A DNA stretch of 9,898 nucleotides from CAJWPI01 sp964635015 (GTDB lineage Bacteria > Pseudomonadota > Gammaproteobacteria > Magnimaribacterales > Magnimaribacteraceae). Numbering within the stretch: the stretch's first letter is position 1; each line of letters opens with the position of its first letter. Positions 1 to 5,893 of this stretch are shown in pieces. The position numbers were made by a program, and so were the translations under genes. The stretch is taken from assembly GCA_964635015.1 (NCBI GenBank), contig CAZWMS010000043.1, positions 1 to 9,898 of the forward strand. Reading direction: 5' to 3'. The notes under the pieces were generated by a model that was not told the origin of the DNA, ran no database searches, and saw only the letters and a list, made by a program, of their open reading frames with translations.

Positions 1-49
1 GACCAATTCCTTAAAAGGGAACTGCTCTACCAAACTGAGCTAACGGCCC
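1..49 (-). tRNA. tRNA-Lys (anticodon UUU), 3' part beyond the window edge
   Basis: Read on the minus strand from 49 down to 1, the sequence begins GGGCCGTTAGCTCAG and gives the acceptor 5' strand, the D arm, a complete anticodon arm and most of the variable loop. The anticodon stem is GTTCC pairing with GGAAT around the loop CTTTTAA, which puts anticodon TTT at window positions 15-13. This is very close to E. coli tRNA-Lys as I recall it. The T arm and acceptor 3' strand lie outside the window, so folding cannot be fully checked. It lies 36 bases after cpoB on the same strand, as tRNA-Lys genes do behind tol-pal in E. coli, and no terminator-like hairpin separates them, so read-through transcription is plausible. 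Confidence 0.93.
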
Positions 50-85
50 AAACCTGTTTCAATATCCCTGCCCTATTCTATTCCT

Positions 86-799
86 TTAATCACCATCGTC
101 CTCTTTTTTCGACTGTTCTTCGATCATTCCTAAAGACTTTTTTGCCAAAAGAGAGGCACCAGAATTGGGGTAATTTTTAATTAGATTATCAAAATAAACC
201 TTAGCTTGATCTTCTTGAGACAATATTTGGTTTATTATTCCAAGTTTATATAAAGAATCAGCAGTTCTTTGGTGGCCTGTGTGCTTATCTATAACTACTA
301 AATAACTTTCTGCAGCGTCTAGGTACATTTGTTGAAAGAAATATACCTCTCCAGACCAAAAATAAGCATCTCCAGCAAACTTACCTTCAGGGTAAGAAAT
401 AATTTGCTCTCTAAATGTTTCCAGTGATTCTGCATACCTTTTGTTTTCAAATAGCTCTAAAGCATTTCTATATAAAATAATTTCCTGGGAAGATTCTACT
501 TGTCCGGAGTCAATTGCACCTTCATTTGTATCATTAATATTTTCTCCTTCTAAAGGTGAAGTCATTACCTCATGAAGTCTCTTATCTAAGTCCATATATC
601 TCTGTTTATGAAGTTCTTGAGACTTTTCTATCAAATATGTATTTTCTTCAACTAAACTTCTCAAAGCAGATAGTTCTTCTTCTAATTGAGTTATCTTCTG
701 ATAAATTAAATTTAAAGAAGAATCTTCCTCTTCACTAAAAGCAAAGCTAGTAAAGAATATCAAAAATACTAGTAAAATTAATTTATTATAAGATAGCAA
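86..799 (-). CDS. cpoB: CpoB (YbgF), periplasmic TPR protein of the Tol-Pal system
   Basis: CpoB is a periplasmic protein that binds TolA and coordinates peptidoglycan synthesis with outer-membrane constriction at division. The 237-residue product begins with a signal peptide (hydrophobic residues 7-20, likely cut after the AFS at 20-22). A charged heptad-like region at about 29-78 fits the N-terminal trimerising coiled coil. An acidic linker (about 85-105) follows, then three TPR-like repeats at about 108-140, 145-178 and 182-215. Domain order and length fit the family (E. coli about 263 residues). The start is TTG at 799, six bases after the pal stop; the upstream AAAGA is a weak ribosome site, but no other start would keep the signal peptide. 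It is the last protein gene of the tol cluster, just before tRNA-Lys. The queE and queC genes found after it in Pseudomonas are absent. Confidence 0.92.
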   Translation of the reverse strand: MLSYNKLILLVFLIFFTSFAFSEEEDSSLNLIYQKITQLEEELSALRSLVEENTYLIEKSQELHKQRYMDLDKRLHEVMTSPLEGENINDTNEGAIDSGQVESSQEIILYRNALELFENKRYAESLETFREQIISYPEGKFAGDAYFWSGEVYFFQQMYLDAAESYLVVIDKHTGHQRTADSLYKLGIINQILSQEDQAKVYFDNLIKNYPNSGASLLAKKSLGMIEEQSKKEDDGD

Positions 800-805
800 T
801 ATTCT

Positions 806-1276
806 TTAAAAAATCTTTATAAGCGCTCGCCTATTTTTTGACCAAGAGACTTCATTGGACCCTGCTGAAACAGGTCTTTCCTCTCCATAACTAACAGTGA
901 TAATTCTGTTATTAGAGATGCCATTTATTATCAAAATTTCTCTAACTGAATTTGCTCTTCTTTCTCCAAGAGATAAATTGTACTCCCTAGTTCCTCTTTC
1001 ATCGCAATGACCTTCAATACGGACCTTGAGAGAAGAGTCTTTTTTTAAATCTTCTGAGAGAATTTTAAATTTCGCAATATCTGATGGGTTAATATTTGAC
1101 TTATCATAATCAAAATAAATGGTGTCTAGAGATTTTATTTCATCCTCTTCATAAGATTGACTTGATGTGCTAACTACTGGCCTTTCAGTATCTGCTCTCT
1201 CAAAAAAAGTACCTACAGTACATCCGCTTATCCCACAAAGTATAAGACTCCAAAAAACAACAGCTATTTTTTCCAT
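806..1276 (-). CDS. pal: Pal, peptidoglycan-associated outer-membrane lipoprotein
   Basis: Pal is anchored in the inner leaflet of the outer membrane and binds meso-diaminopimelate of peptidoglycan through an OmpA-like domain; TolB competes for it. The open frame extends to a TTG at 1288. I choose the ATG at 1276 because GGAG (1286-1283) sits six bases upstream of it, giving 156 residues. The N-terminus is a short lipoprotein signal with lipobox ISGC, so Cys19 is the lipidated residue. A short linker precedes the OmpA-like domain (about 52-156). It contains GHCDERGT (89-96), the peptidoglycan-binding helix NLSLGERRA (100-108) and SKNRR near the end. The Cys in GHCDERGT is Thr in E. coli, but Cys is common in other Pal proteins. 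The 36-base gap before it is the widest between protein genes in the operon. Confidence 0.97.
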   Translation of the reverse strand: MEKIAVVFWSLILCGISGCTVGTFFERADTERPVVSTSSQSYEEDEIKSLDTIYFDYDKSNINPSDIAKFKILSEDLKKDSSLKVRIEGHCDERGTREYNLSLGERRANSVREILIINGISNNRIITVSYGEERPVSAGSNEVSWSKNRRALIKIF

Positions 1277-1282
1277 AATTTT

Positions 1283-1286
1283 CTCC
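1283..1286 (-). promoter_or_regulatory. Shine-Dalgarno GGAG that sets the pal start
   Basis: On the minus strand GGAG at 1286-1283 is followed by AAAATT and then ATG at 1276, an ideal six-base spacing. The GGAG overlaps the TTG (1288) that opens the longer frame, so that longer start is unlikely to be used. It is one of the clearest ribosome sites in an operon where most genes have only weak ones. Confidence 0.75.
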
Positions 1287-1294
1287 AAGTTCTT

Positions 1295-1300
1295 ATTATA
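1295..1300 (-). promoter_or_regulatory. Candidate internal -10 box before pal
   Basis: A perfect TATAAT on the minus strand lies in the only sizeable protein-gene gap of the operon (tolB to pal, 36 bases). No good -35 is seen at 16-18 bases, and the implied transcription start near 1288 would leave only about 12 bases before the pal ATG. In DNA this AT-rich a chance match is quite possible. Internal promoters inside tol-pal clusters are known in E. coli, which is why it is listed. Confidence 0.25.
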
Positions 1301-1312
1301 CTAATATTAAGC

Positions 1313-2617
1313 TCACTTAAGTAAGGGAGACCAAGAAGGTTCTCTGACCTCTCCTAAAATTGAGGGAACTAGGAACCTTGTTTGACCGTCAATAGTTATC
1401 CCTGCCAACACTCCCCTATCTTCTTTCCTGGTTGCATAAATAACTAAATTTCCATTAGGCGAAACAGTTGGAGATTCATCTAAGTTTGTTTCAGTTAAAA
1501 CTTTTATCTTCCCTGTTCTCAAGTTCTGAGAAGCAACATGAAACAACCCGCTTTGTCTGTGGATAAAAATAAGGTTCTTATTATCTGGTGAATATCTTCC
1601 CCTAGCGTTGTAACTGCCTTCAAAAGTTTTTCTTCTAATCTTCTTGCTCTTAAGGTTAATCTCATATAATTGGGGTGTTCCGCTTCTATTTGAAGTAAAT
1701 AATAATTTCTTTCCATTCGAGGCCCAAGTAGGCTCAGTGTCAATCCCATAGTGGTCAGTTAATTGAATCCACTTATCTTTTTTTAAATCATAAAGAAAAA
1801 TATCAGGATTACCTTCTTTTGAGAGAACTGCGGCAATATACCTTCCGTTGGGGGACCATGAAGGAGAACTATTAATTCCAGGTTGAATCTTTAAAGATTT
1901 TCTTTTGCCTGAAAAAAGTTCTTGAATAAAGATGGAAGATCTTCCTTTCTCAAAAGAAACATAGGCTATTTGCTCTCCATCAGGAGACCAGTCGGGAGAT
2001 AATATTGGCTGTGTAGATGAAAAAAGAGAAATATCATTAAAACCATCAATGTCAGCAATCTTTAACGAGTAGTTATCACTTAAAAAACTTGGCTTAGAAA
2101 CATAAAGTATTTTAGTAGAAAATATTCCTGATATGCCCTTAATCTTCTCATAGATACGATCGCTTATATTATGTGCCAGTATCCTTAAAGAGTCAGTTTT
2201 TCCTGCAATAATCCCCCTATAAAGTGTCTTTTGTCTAGTTATATCAAATAATGAATAGGTAACGTTGATATCTTTGGTTTCAATAGAAGGGTTTTGTATT
2301 GATCCCAAAACAAGGTAATCTACATCGATTAGCCTCCAATCTCTATAAAATATTTCATCTTCACTCTTCGGTAGAGAAAGCATGGAATCAGGTGGAATAA
2401 CTATAAACTCCCCAAAAGATTCCAAATCTTTAGAAATAACTTTATAAAGTACCAAGCTTTCAGAAAGCCCAAGAGTTTTATTAAAAGGTATTATCGCAAT
2501 CTTGAGTGGTTCTATGGTTCCCTGGGTTATCTCTATCTTCAGTTGCGAAAGAACTTCTGTACTAAAAGTAGATAGCAAAAATAATAAGACAAGACAAACA
2601 GAATAGAATTTCTTCAT
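1313..2617 (-). CDS. tolB: TolB, periplasmic beta-propeller protein of Tol-Pal
   Basis: TolB shuttles between Pal and TolA in the periplasm, and its release from Pal is driven by the TolQRA motor. The 434-residue length equals the family norm (E. coli 430). A Sec signal peptide (hydrophobic 8-18) is probably cut near VLS at 22-24. An N-terminal alpha/beta domain (about 27-165) contains the typical IAIIPF strand at 40-45. A six-bladed propeller follows, marked by repeated TolB/WD40-like blade motifs: WSPDG (210), WSPNG (254), WASNG (298), YSPDN (342), VSPNG (385) and a closing WSP (429). The ATG at 2617 lies two bases after the tolA stop with AAGAG just upstream, so translation is probably coupled. 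The stop is TGA at 1315-1313. Confidence 0.97.
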   Translation of the reverse strand: MKKFYSVCLVLLFLLSTFSTEVLSQLKIEITQGTIEPLKIAIIPFNKTLGLSESLVLYKVISKDLESFGEFIVIPPDSMLSLPKSEDEIFYRDWRLIDVDYLVLGSIQNPSIETKDINVTYSLFDITRQKTLYRGIIAGKTDSLRILAHNISDRIYEKIKGISGIFSTKILYVSKPSFLSDNYSLKIADIDGFNDISLFSSTQPILSPDWSPDGEQIAYVSFEKGRSSIFIQELFSGKRKSLKIQPGINSSPSWSPNGRYIAAVLSKEGNPDIFLYDLKKDKWIQLTDHYGIDTEPTWASNGKKLLFTSNRSGTPQLYEINLKSKKIRRKTFEGSYNARGRYSPDNKNLIFIHRQSGLFHVASQNLRTGKIKVLTETNLDESPTVSPNGNLVIYATRKEDRGVLAGITIDGQTRFLVPSILGEVREPSWSPLLK

Positions 2618-2619
2618 TT

Positions 2620-3228
2620 TTACTCTTGGGGAAAGAATATCAAAGTAAAGTTTCTAAAATAAATATCAAAAAGTTTCCTGGGCATGACAAGGTCATTGAA
2701 TCTTCCAACTTTATGGACAGCTAACAATGCTGATCGGTCAAAAGCTTCATTACCACTACCTTTTGTTATTTGTATATCCACTATTTCACCTGTAGGGACT
2801 AAAGTTAGATTCAGCTCTACTTTCAGTCCATTTTTTGCTGAAGGGGGCTGGTTCCATTTTGAAACAATTTGGGTTCTTATCTTATTTGTAAAAAAAGCTA
2901 CTTGATCAACATTGTTATTAGCATCTTCTTTCTTAGCTTCGTTAATTATATTATCTAATTCACTGATTAAAGTTTTAGGACTGCTTACTTTTACATCAAC
3001 CAAACTCTTTTCTTTATCTTTTTCCCTTACTGTTCTTTCTTGAATATTTATAACACTTGGCTTCTTCTTCTCTACTGTTGGTTGTTCATAAATAATATAA
3101 GCAGGTATAGTTTTTTGGACTTCAATTGAAAATAAATCAAAATCAATTTTATAAAAGTTTGTAAATGAGAGAATCAGGCTTAGATGTAGAAAAGTTGAGA
3201 CTGTAAAGCCTGCATAATAATTATTCAT
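2620..3228 (-). CDS. tolA: TolA, unusually short energy-transducing protein of Tol-Pal
   Basis: TolA is anchored in the inner membrane by one N-terminal segment and reaches across the periplasm to TolB, Pal and CpoB. The 202-residue product has a transmembrane segment at about 7-25 with a histidine (H15) where the TolA signal-anchor histidine is expected. A charged Lys/Glu-rich linker covers about 48-105. A C-terminal TolA/TonB-like domain (about 108-202) contains LVPTGEIVDIQITKGSGN, AFDRSA and VGRF. E. coli TolA has 421 residues with a helical domain II of about 260; here that domain shrinks to about 60. The cysteine pair of the E. coli C-terminal domain is absent, since the protein has no Cys. 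Start ATG overlaps the tolR stop as ATGA (3228-3225). Identity is firm from context plus the C-terminal domain. Confidence 0.9.
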   Translation of the reverse strand: MNNYYAGFTVSTFLHLSLILSFTNFYKIDFDLFSIEVQKTIPAYIIYEQPTVEKKKPSVINIQERTVREKDKEKSLVDVKVSSPKTLISELDNIINEAKKEDANNNVDQVAFFTNKIRTQIVSKWNQPPSAKNGLKVELNLTLVPTGEIVDIQITKGSGNEAFDRSALLAVHKVGRFNDLVMPRKLFDIYFRNFTLIFFPQE

Positions 3229-3647
3229 AATTTTCTTTTAGGCGGTTGAGTAATTAACCCTACATCTTCTGCTCCAGCTGACTGAAGTACTGACATTAAT
3301 TCCATGACTTTCTGATATTCAACTTTCCCGTCACCCCTAACAACCACCTGAAGTCTAGGGTTAACTTTAAGGATTTTTTTAATTTGATTGGCAAGTTCTT
3401 CTGGAGATAAGGCATCATTTTGGGTAGATTGAACTTCCAAAAAGAAAGTTCCTTCAGAGTCTACAGATATAATTAAAGGGTCTTCTTTCTCTCTAGGCAA
3501 AACTTGATTTGTTACCTCGGGTAGATTTAAAACAATGCCTTGAATCATCAAAGGGGCAGCTACCATGAAGACTACTAATAAAACTAACATTACATCTATA
3601 TAAGGAACGACATTAATATCAGCTACAAGGTTTCTCCTCTTTTTCAT
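3225..3647 (-). CDS. tolR: TolR, inner-membrane ExbD/TolR-family motor subunit
   Basis: TolR pairs with TolQ to convert the proton gradient into movement of TolA, and its periplasmic domain can contact peptidoglycan. The 140 residues (E. coli 142) show a short basic cytoplasmic N-terminus, the family signature INVVPYIDVMLVLLVVFM, and one transmembrane helix at about 15-35. Asp18 is the conserved membrane aspartate (D23 in E. coli) thought to carry protons. The rest is the periplasmic ExbD/TolR domain with LPEV, VVVRGDGKVEY and a terminal PPKRKL. The ATG at 3647 follows the tolQ stop by three bases with no clear ribosome site, so coupling to tolQ is likely. Its stop overlaps the tolA start. 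Confidence 0.97.
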   Translation of the reverse strand: MKKRRNLVADINVVPYIDVMLVLLVVFMVAAPLMIQGIVLNLPEVTNQVLPREKEDPLIISVDSEGTFFLEVQSTQNDALSPEELANQIKKILKVNPRLQVVVRGDGKVEYQKVMELMSVLQSAGAEDVGLITQPPKRKL

Positions 3648-3650
3648 AAG

Positions 3651-4322
3651 CTATTTCTTGTAAATCTCTCTAGACAAGACAGATGAAAACTCCTCAATAA
3701 AACTTTGATAGCTAGATACTAGAAAATCCGCTTTAGAAGAAAATCTGTTATAAGCTATAAGGGCAGGAATAGCTGCAAAAAGTCCTACTGCTGTAGCTAT
3801 TAATGCCTCTGATATTCCAGGAGCGACAGAACTTAAAGTGGCTTGATTTGCTTCAATCAAACTTCTAAAAGAATTCATAATTCCCCAAACTGTTCCAAAA
3901 AGACCAACATAGGGACTCGCAGATGCTACAGTGGCAAGAAAGGGTAAATGCTTTTCCAAAATTATCTCTTCCCTAACAAGAGCAACCCTCATACTTCTCT
4001 GAACACTCTCCATAACTACCTCCCGCTCTAAAGATTGAGAAATCAATTTCTTGTAATCTAGATAACCTGTTAGGAAAATACATTCTGCTCCCAAAGGAAC
4101 ATTGCCTTCTTGTTGAGTCATCCCTAGAACCTTTTCTAGTCCTAGATCAGACCAAAATAAATCTTCAAAATCTACAAAATCTTGTTCAGATTTTTTCATA
4201 TAAATCCATCTTTCAAATATGATCATCCAAGAAAAAAGAGAAGCTAGGAGTAATAGAATTATTACAGACTGCACTATTACACTTGCATCAAGAAACAGAT
4301 CTATTACAGAGCTACTAATCAT
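3651..4322 (-). CDS. tolQ: TolQ, inner-membrane MotA/TolQ/ExbB proton-channel subunit
   Basis: TolQ forms the pentameric inner-membrane channel that works with TolR and TolA. The 223 residues (E. coli 230) show three membrane segments at about 14-36, 126-150 and 168-192, with the large cytoplasmic loop between the first and second. Signature parts are FERWIY (36-41), the helix with SPYVGLFGTVWGIM (136-149) and ALIATAVGLFAAIPA (173-187). Thr177 in the last corresponds to the pore-lining threonine of TolQ. The ATG at 4322 lies four bases after the ybgC stop. No recognisable Shine-Dalgarno is present, so translation is probably coupled to ybgC. Confidence 0.97.
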   Translation of the reverse strand: MISSSVIDLFLDASVIVQSVIILLLLASLFSWMIIFERWIYMKKSEQDFVDFEDLFWSDLGLEKVLGMTQQEGNVPLGAECIFLTGYLDYKKLISQSLEREVVMESVQRSMRVALVREEIILEKHLPFLATVASASPYVGLFGTVWGIMNSFRSLIEANQATLSSVAPGISEALIATAVGLFAAIPALIAYNRFSSKADFLVSSYQSFIEEFSSVLSREIYKK

Positions 4323-4326
4323 ACTT

Positions 4327-4728
4327 TTAGAGTAGAGATTTCATTCCTTTATGTAAATAAGAAGGAAGTCCTACGGGTTTAAAATCCTTAGTCCCCAGAC
4401 AGCCACATCTAACAAGGGCTTGGCATAAAATTTCTTCTTTTTTTAAATAAACTTCTTGTGAAAAATCGAAAGTGACTTTTCCGCACTTTAGAAGTTTTGT
4501 CTTAATTATGATTTGATCATCTAATTTAGCAGGTTTTAAAAATTCTATGGAAATCTTTCTCACAATAAATATAGCTCCTTTATCCAATAACTTTTTCTGA
4601 CCATACCCTATTCCTCTGAGGTATTCTGTTCTAGCTCTCTCAAAATATCTTAAATAATTAGCATAATAAACAACTCCTTGAGCATCAGTGTCTTCGTAAT
4701 AAATTGTGATAGGAAGAGTATGGGTCAA
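4327..4728 (-). CDS. ybgC: YbgC, hotdog-fold acyl-CoA thioesterase of the tol-pal cluster
   Basis: YbgC is a cytoplasmic 4-hydroxybenzoyl-CoA-thioesterase-like hotdog enzyme that hydrolyses acyl-CoA or acyl-ACP and associates with phospholipid-synthesis proteins in E. coli. The 133-residue product has the family motif YYEDTDAQGVVYYANY at 10-25, with Asp15 equivalent to the catalytic Asp18 of E. coli, followed by FERART (29-34). Length is normal for the family. The start is TTG at 4728, supported by GAGG (4739-4736) seven bases upstream. It overlaps the preceding nuclease stop by four bases (TTGA), so the two genes are translationally linked. It sits directly before tolQ, as in E. coli and Pseudomonas. 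Confidence 0.95.
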   Translation of the reverse strand: MTHTLPITIYYEDTDAQGVVYYANYLRYFERARTEYLRGIGYGQKKLLDKGAIFIVRKISIEFLKPAKLDDQIIIKTKLLKCGKVTFDFSQEVYLKKEEILCQALVRCGCLGTKDFKPVGLPSYLHKGMKSLL

Positions 4729-5141
4729 TTATCTGCCTCATGCATTTCAATATCTTGTTGATAGAGCTCTTTTAAAAGAAAAATAAAATCATCCCAGAGA
4801 AGATCTGCAGTAAATGGAGAATTTAGATGGAGATCAGGATTAATTGCACCTAAGGGTACTCTTACCTTGATAGGTCTCCTATTAAATTTATATATCAAAG
4901 CGGGTATACCTCTTCCTTTGCTAGATTCAAGAACCTGTTTCCACCAAGAATCAAGAGGTTCATTACCTGGACCATATCTCTTACACTCTATATACCATCT
5001 TCCAAGAATGAGATCAGGTAAATATTTTTCTCTGGTTTGCTCAAGTATCCTTTTTAAAGAATTTTTTAATTTGAGGTCATTATTTAAAAGGTTAGCTATT
5101 TCTCTCTCAAATGATGCTCCTTTGTTTCTAGAATTTGTCAT
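4725..5141 (-). CDS. PD-(D/E)XK nuclease, putative Holliday junction resolvase in the ruvCAB slot
   Basis: I recognise the fold signature but not a named bacterial family. The 138-residue protein begins with RNKGASFEREIANLL (5-19), matching the KGxxxERE N-terminus of archaeal Hjc and phage Hjc-like resolvases. It continues with PD at 42-43 and ECK at 52-54, the PD-(D/E)XK metal-binding core (Asp43, Glu52, Lys54; Glu12 is the probable fourth ligand). SWWKQ (65-69), GIPALIYKFNRR (78-89) and VRVPL (93-97) resemble small phage PD-(D/E)XK nucleases. The start ATG lies three bases after the yebC stop, with GAG just upstream; the stop overlaps ybgC. In Pseudomonas and many relatives this exact position holds ruvC, ruvA and ruvB. 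A role in recombination is inferred from fold and context. A restriction-like or other repair nuclease is possible. Confidence 0.75.
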   Translation of the reverse strand: MTNSRNKGASFEREIANLLNNDLKLKNSLKRILEQTREKYLPDLILGRWYIECKRYGPGNEPLDSWWKQVLESSKGRGIPALIYKFNRRPIKVRVPLGAINPDLHLNSPFTADLLWDDFIFLLKELYQQDIEMHEADN

Positions 5142-5144
5142 TTT

Positions 5145-5891
5145 TTACTCAAGATGTTCTATCATTTCTTCTGGGAAGTCAGCATTGGAATGTACATTCT
5201 GGGTGTCATCAAGATCTTCTAGGTTCACTAATAATTTATAAACTTTTAGAGCAGAATCTAAATCTAGGGTGACTGAATTGTCAGGAACCAAAGTTAGTTC
5301 TGATTCTAAAATTTTATGTTCTGCCTTTGCAAGAGAATCACGAATCTCCTCAAAATTTTCAGGATTAACTGATATATTCAGGCTTCTGTCTGGATTTTCT
5401 TCAATATCTTCAGCACCTGATTTTATTGCTATTTCCATCACTTCTTCAGGATCATCTTCTTCACTAACTCTAATAAGCCCTTTCTTCTCAAAAAGATAAG
5501 AAACTGAACCTGTAGTTCCTAGATTGCCTCCAGACTTAGTAAAGGCGTGTCTGACCTCTGCAACAGTCCTGTTGTTATTATCTGTCATAGATTCAACAAG
5601 CACAGCAACACCTCCTGGTGCATAACCTTCTAATAGGACTTCTTCAAGATTTCCTCCTTCTATACCGCCAGCTCCTCTTTTTATAGCTCTTTCTATTGTA
5701 TCTTTTGGCATGTTTGCAGACAGAGCCTTATCTAAAGCAGTTCTTAGCCTTGGATTGTCTTCAGGGGATTCGCCTCCTAATTTTGCTGCAACAGTAAGTT
5801 CTCTAATTAGTCTAGAAAATATCTTCCCTCTTTTTGCATCTTGACGCCCCTTTCTGTGTTTTATATTTGCCCACTTGGAATGTCCAGCCAT
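5145..5891 (-). CDS. yebC: YebC/PmpR-family protein
   Basis: The YebC/TACO1 family was first described as DNA-binding regulators (PmpR in Pseudomonas) and later linked to ribosomes that stall on proline stretches, so either role is possible. The 248 residues match the family (E. coli 246). The hallmark N-terminus MAGHSKWANIKHRKGRQDA is present, followed by KIFSRLIRELTVAA, NPRLRTALDKA (46-56), MPKDTIERAIKRG (61-73), LEGYAPGGVAVLVE (87-100) and NNNRTVAEVRHAF (105-117). All three domains appear intact. The ATG is two bases after the aspS stop with no strong ribosome site, suggesting coupled translation. Order aspS-yebC is the common gammaproteobacterial arrangement. Confidence 0.97.
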   Translation of the reverse strand: MAGHSKWANIKHRKGRQDAKRGKIFSRLIRELTVAAKLGGESPEDNPRLRTALDKALSANMPKDTIERAIKRGAGGIEGGNLEEVLLEGYAPGGVAVLVESMTDNNNRTVAEVRHAFTKSGGNLGTTGSVSYLFEKKGLIRVSEEDDPEEVMEIAIKSGAEDIEENPDRSLNISVNPENFEEIRDSLAKAEHKILESELTLVPDNSVTLDLDSALKVYKLLVNLEDLDDTQNVHSNADFPEEMIEHLE

Positions 5892-5893
5892 AA

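Noticed and set aside
50..85. A separate promoter for tRNA-Lys (GATATT as -10)
   Set aside because: The box is poor and the best -35 at 18 bases (TTAAAG) matches only half the consensus. Read-through from cpoB is simpler.
1277..1288. TTG at 1288 as the pal start (160 residues)
   Set aside because: The Shine-Dalgarno GGAG sits on top of this codon and fits the ATG at 1276, which also gives a normal short lipoprotein signal.
1519..1749. Second minus-strand frame of 76 codons inside tolB
   Set aside because: It overlaps two propeller blades of tolB in another frame and has no recognisable content.
4867..5241. Plus-strand open frame of 124 codons
   Set aside because: It lies antisense across the nuclease gene and the end of yebC, has no family motif and no ribosome site. 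The minus-strand genes there are well supported.
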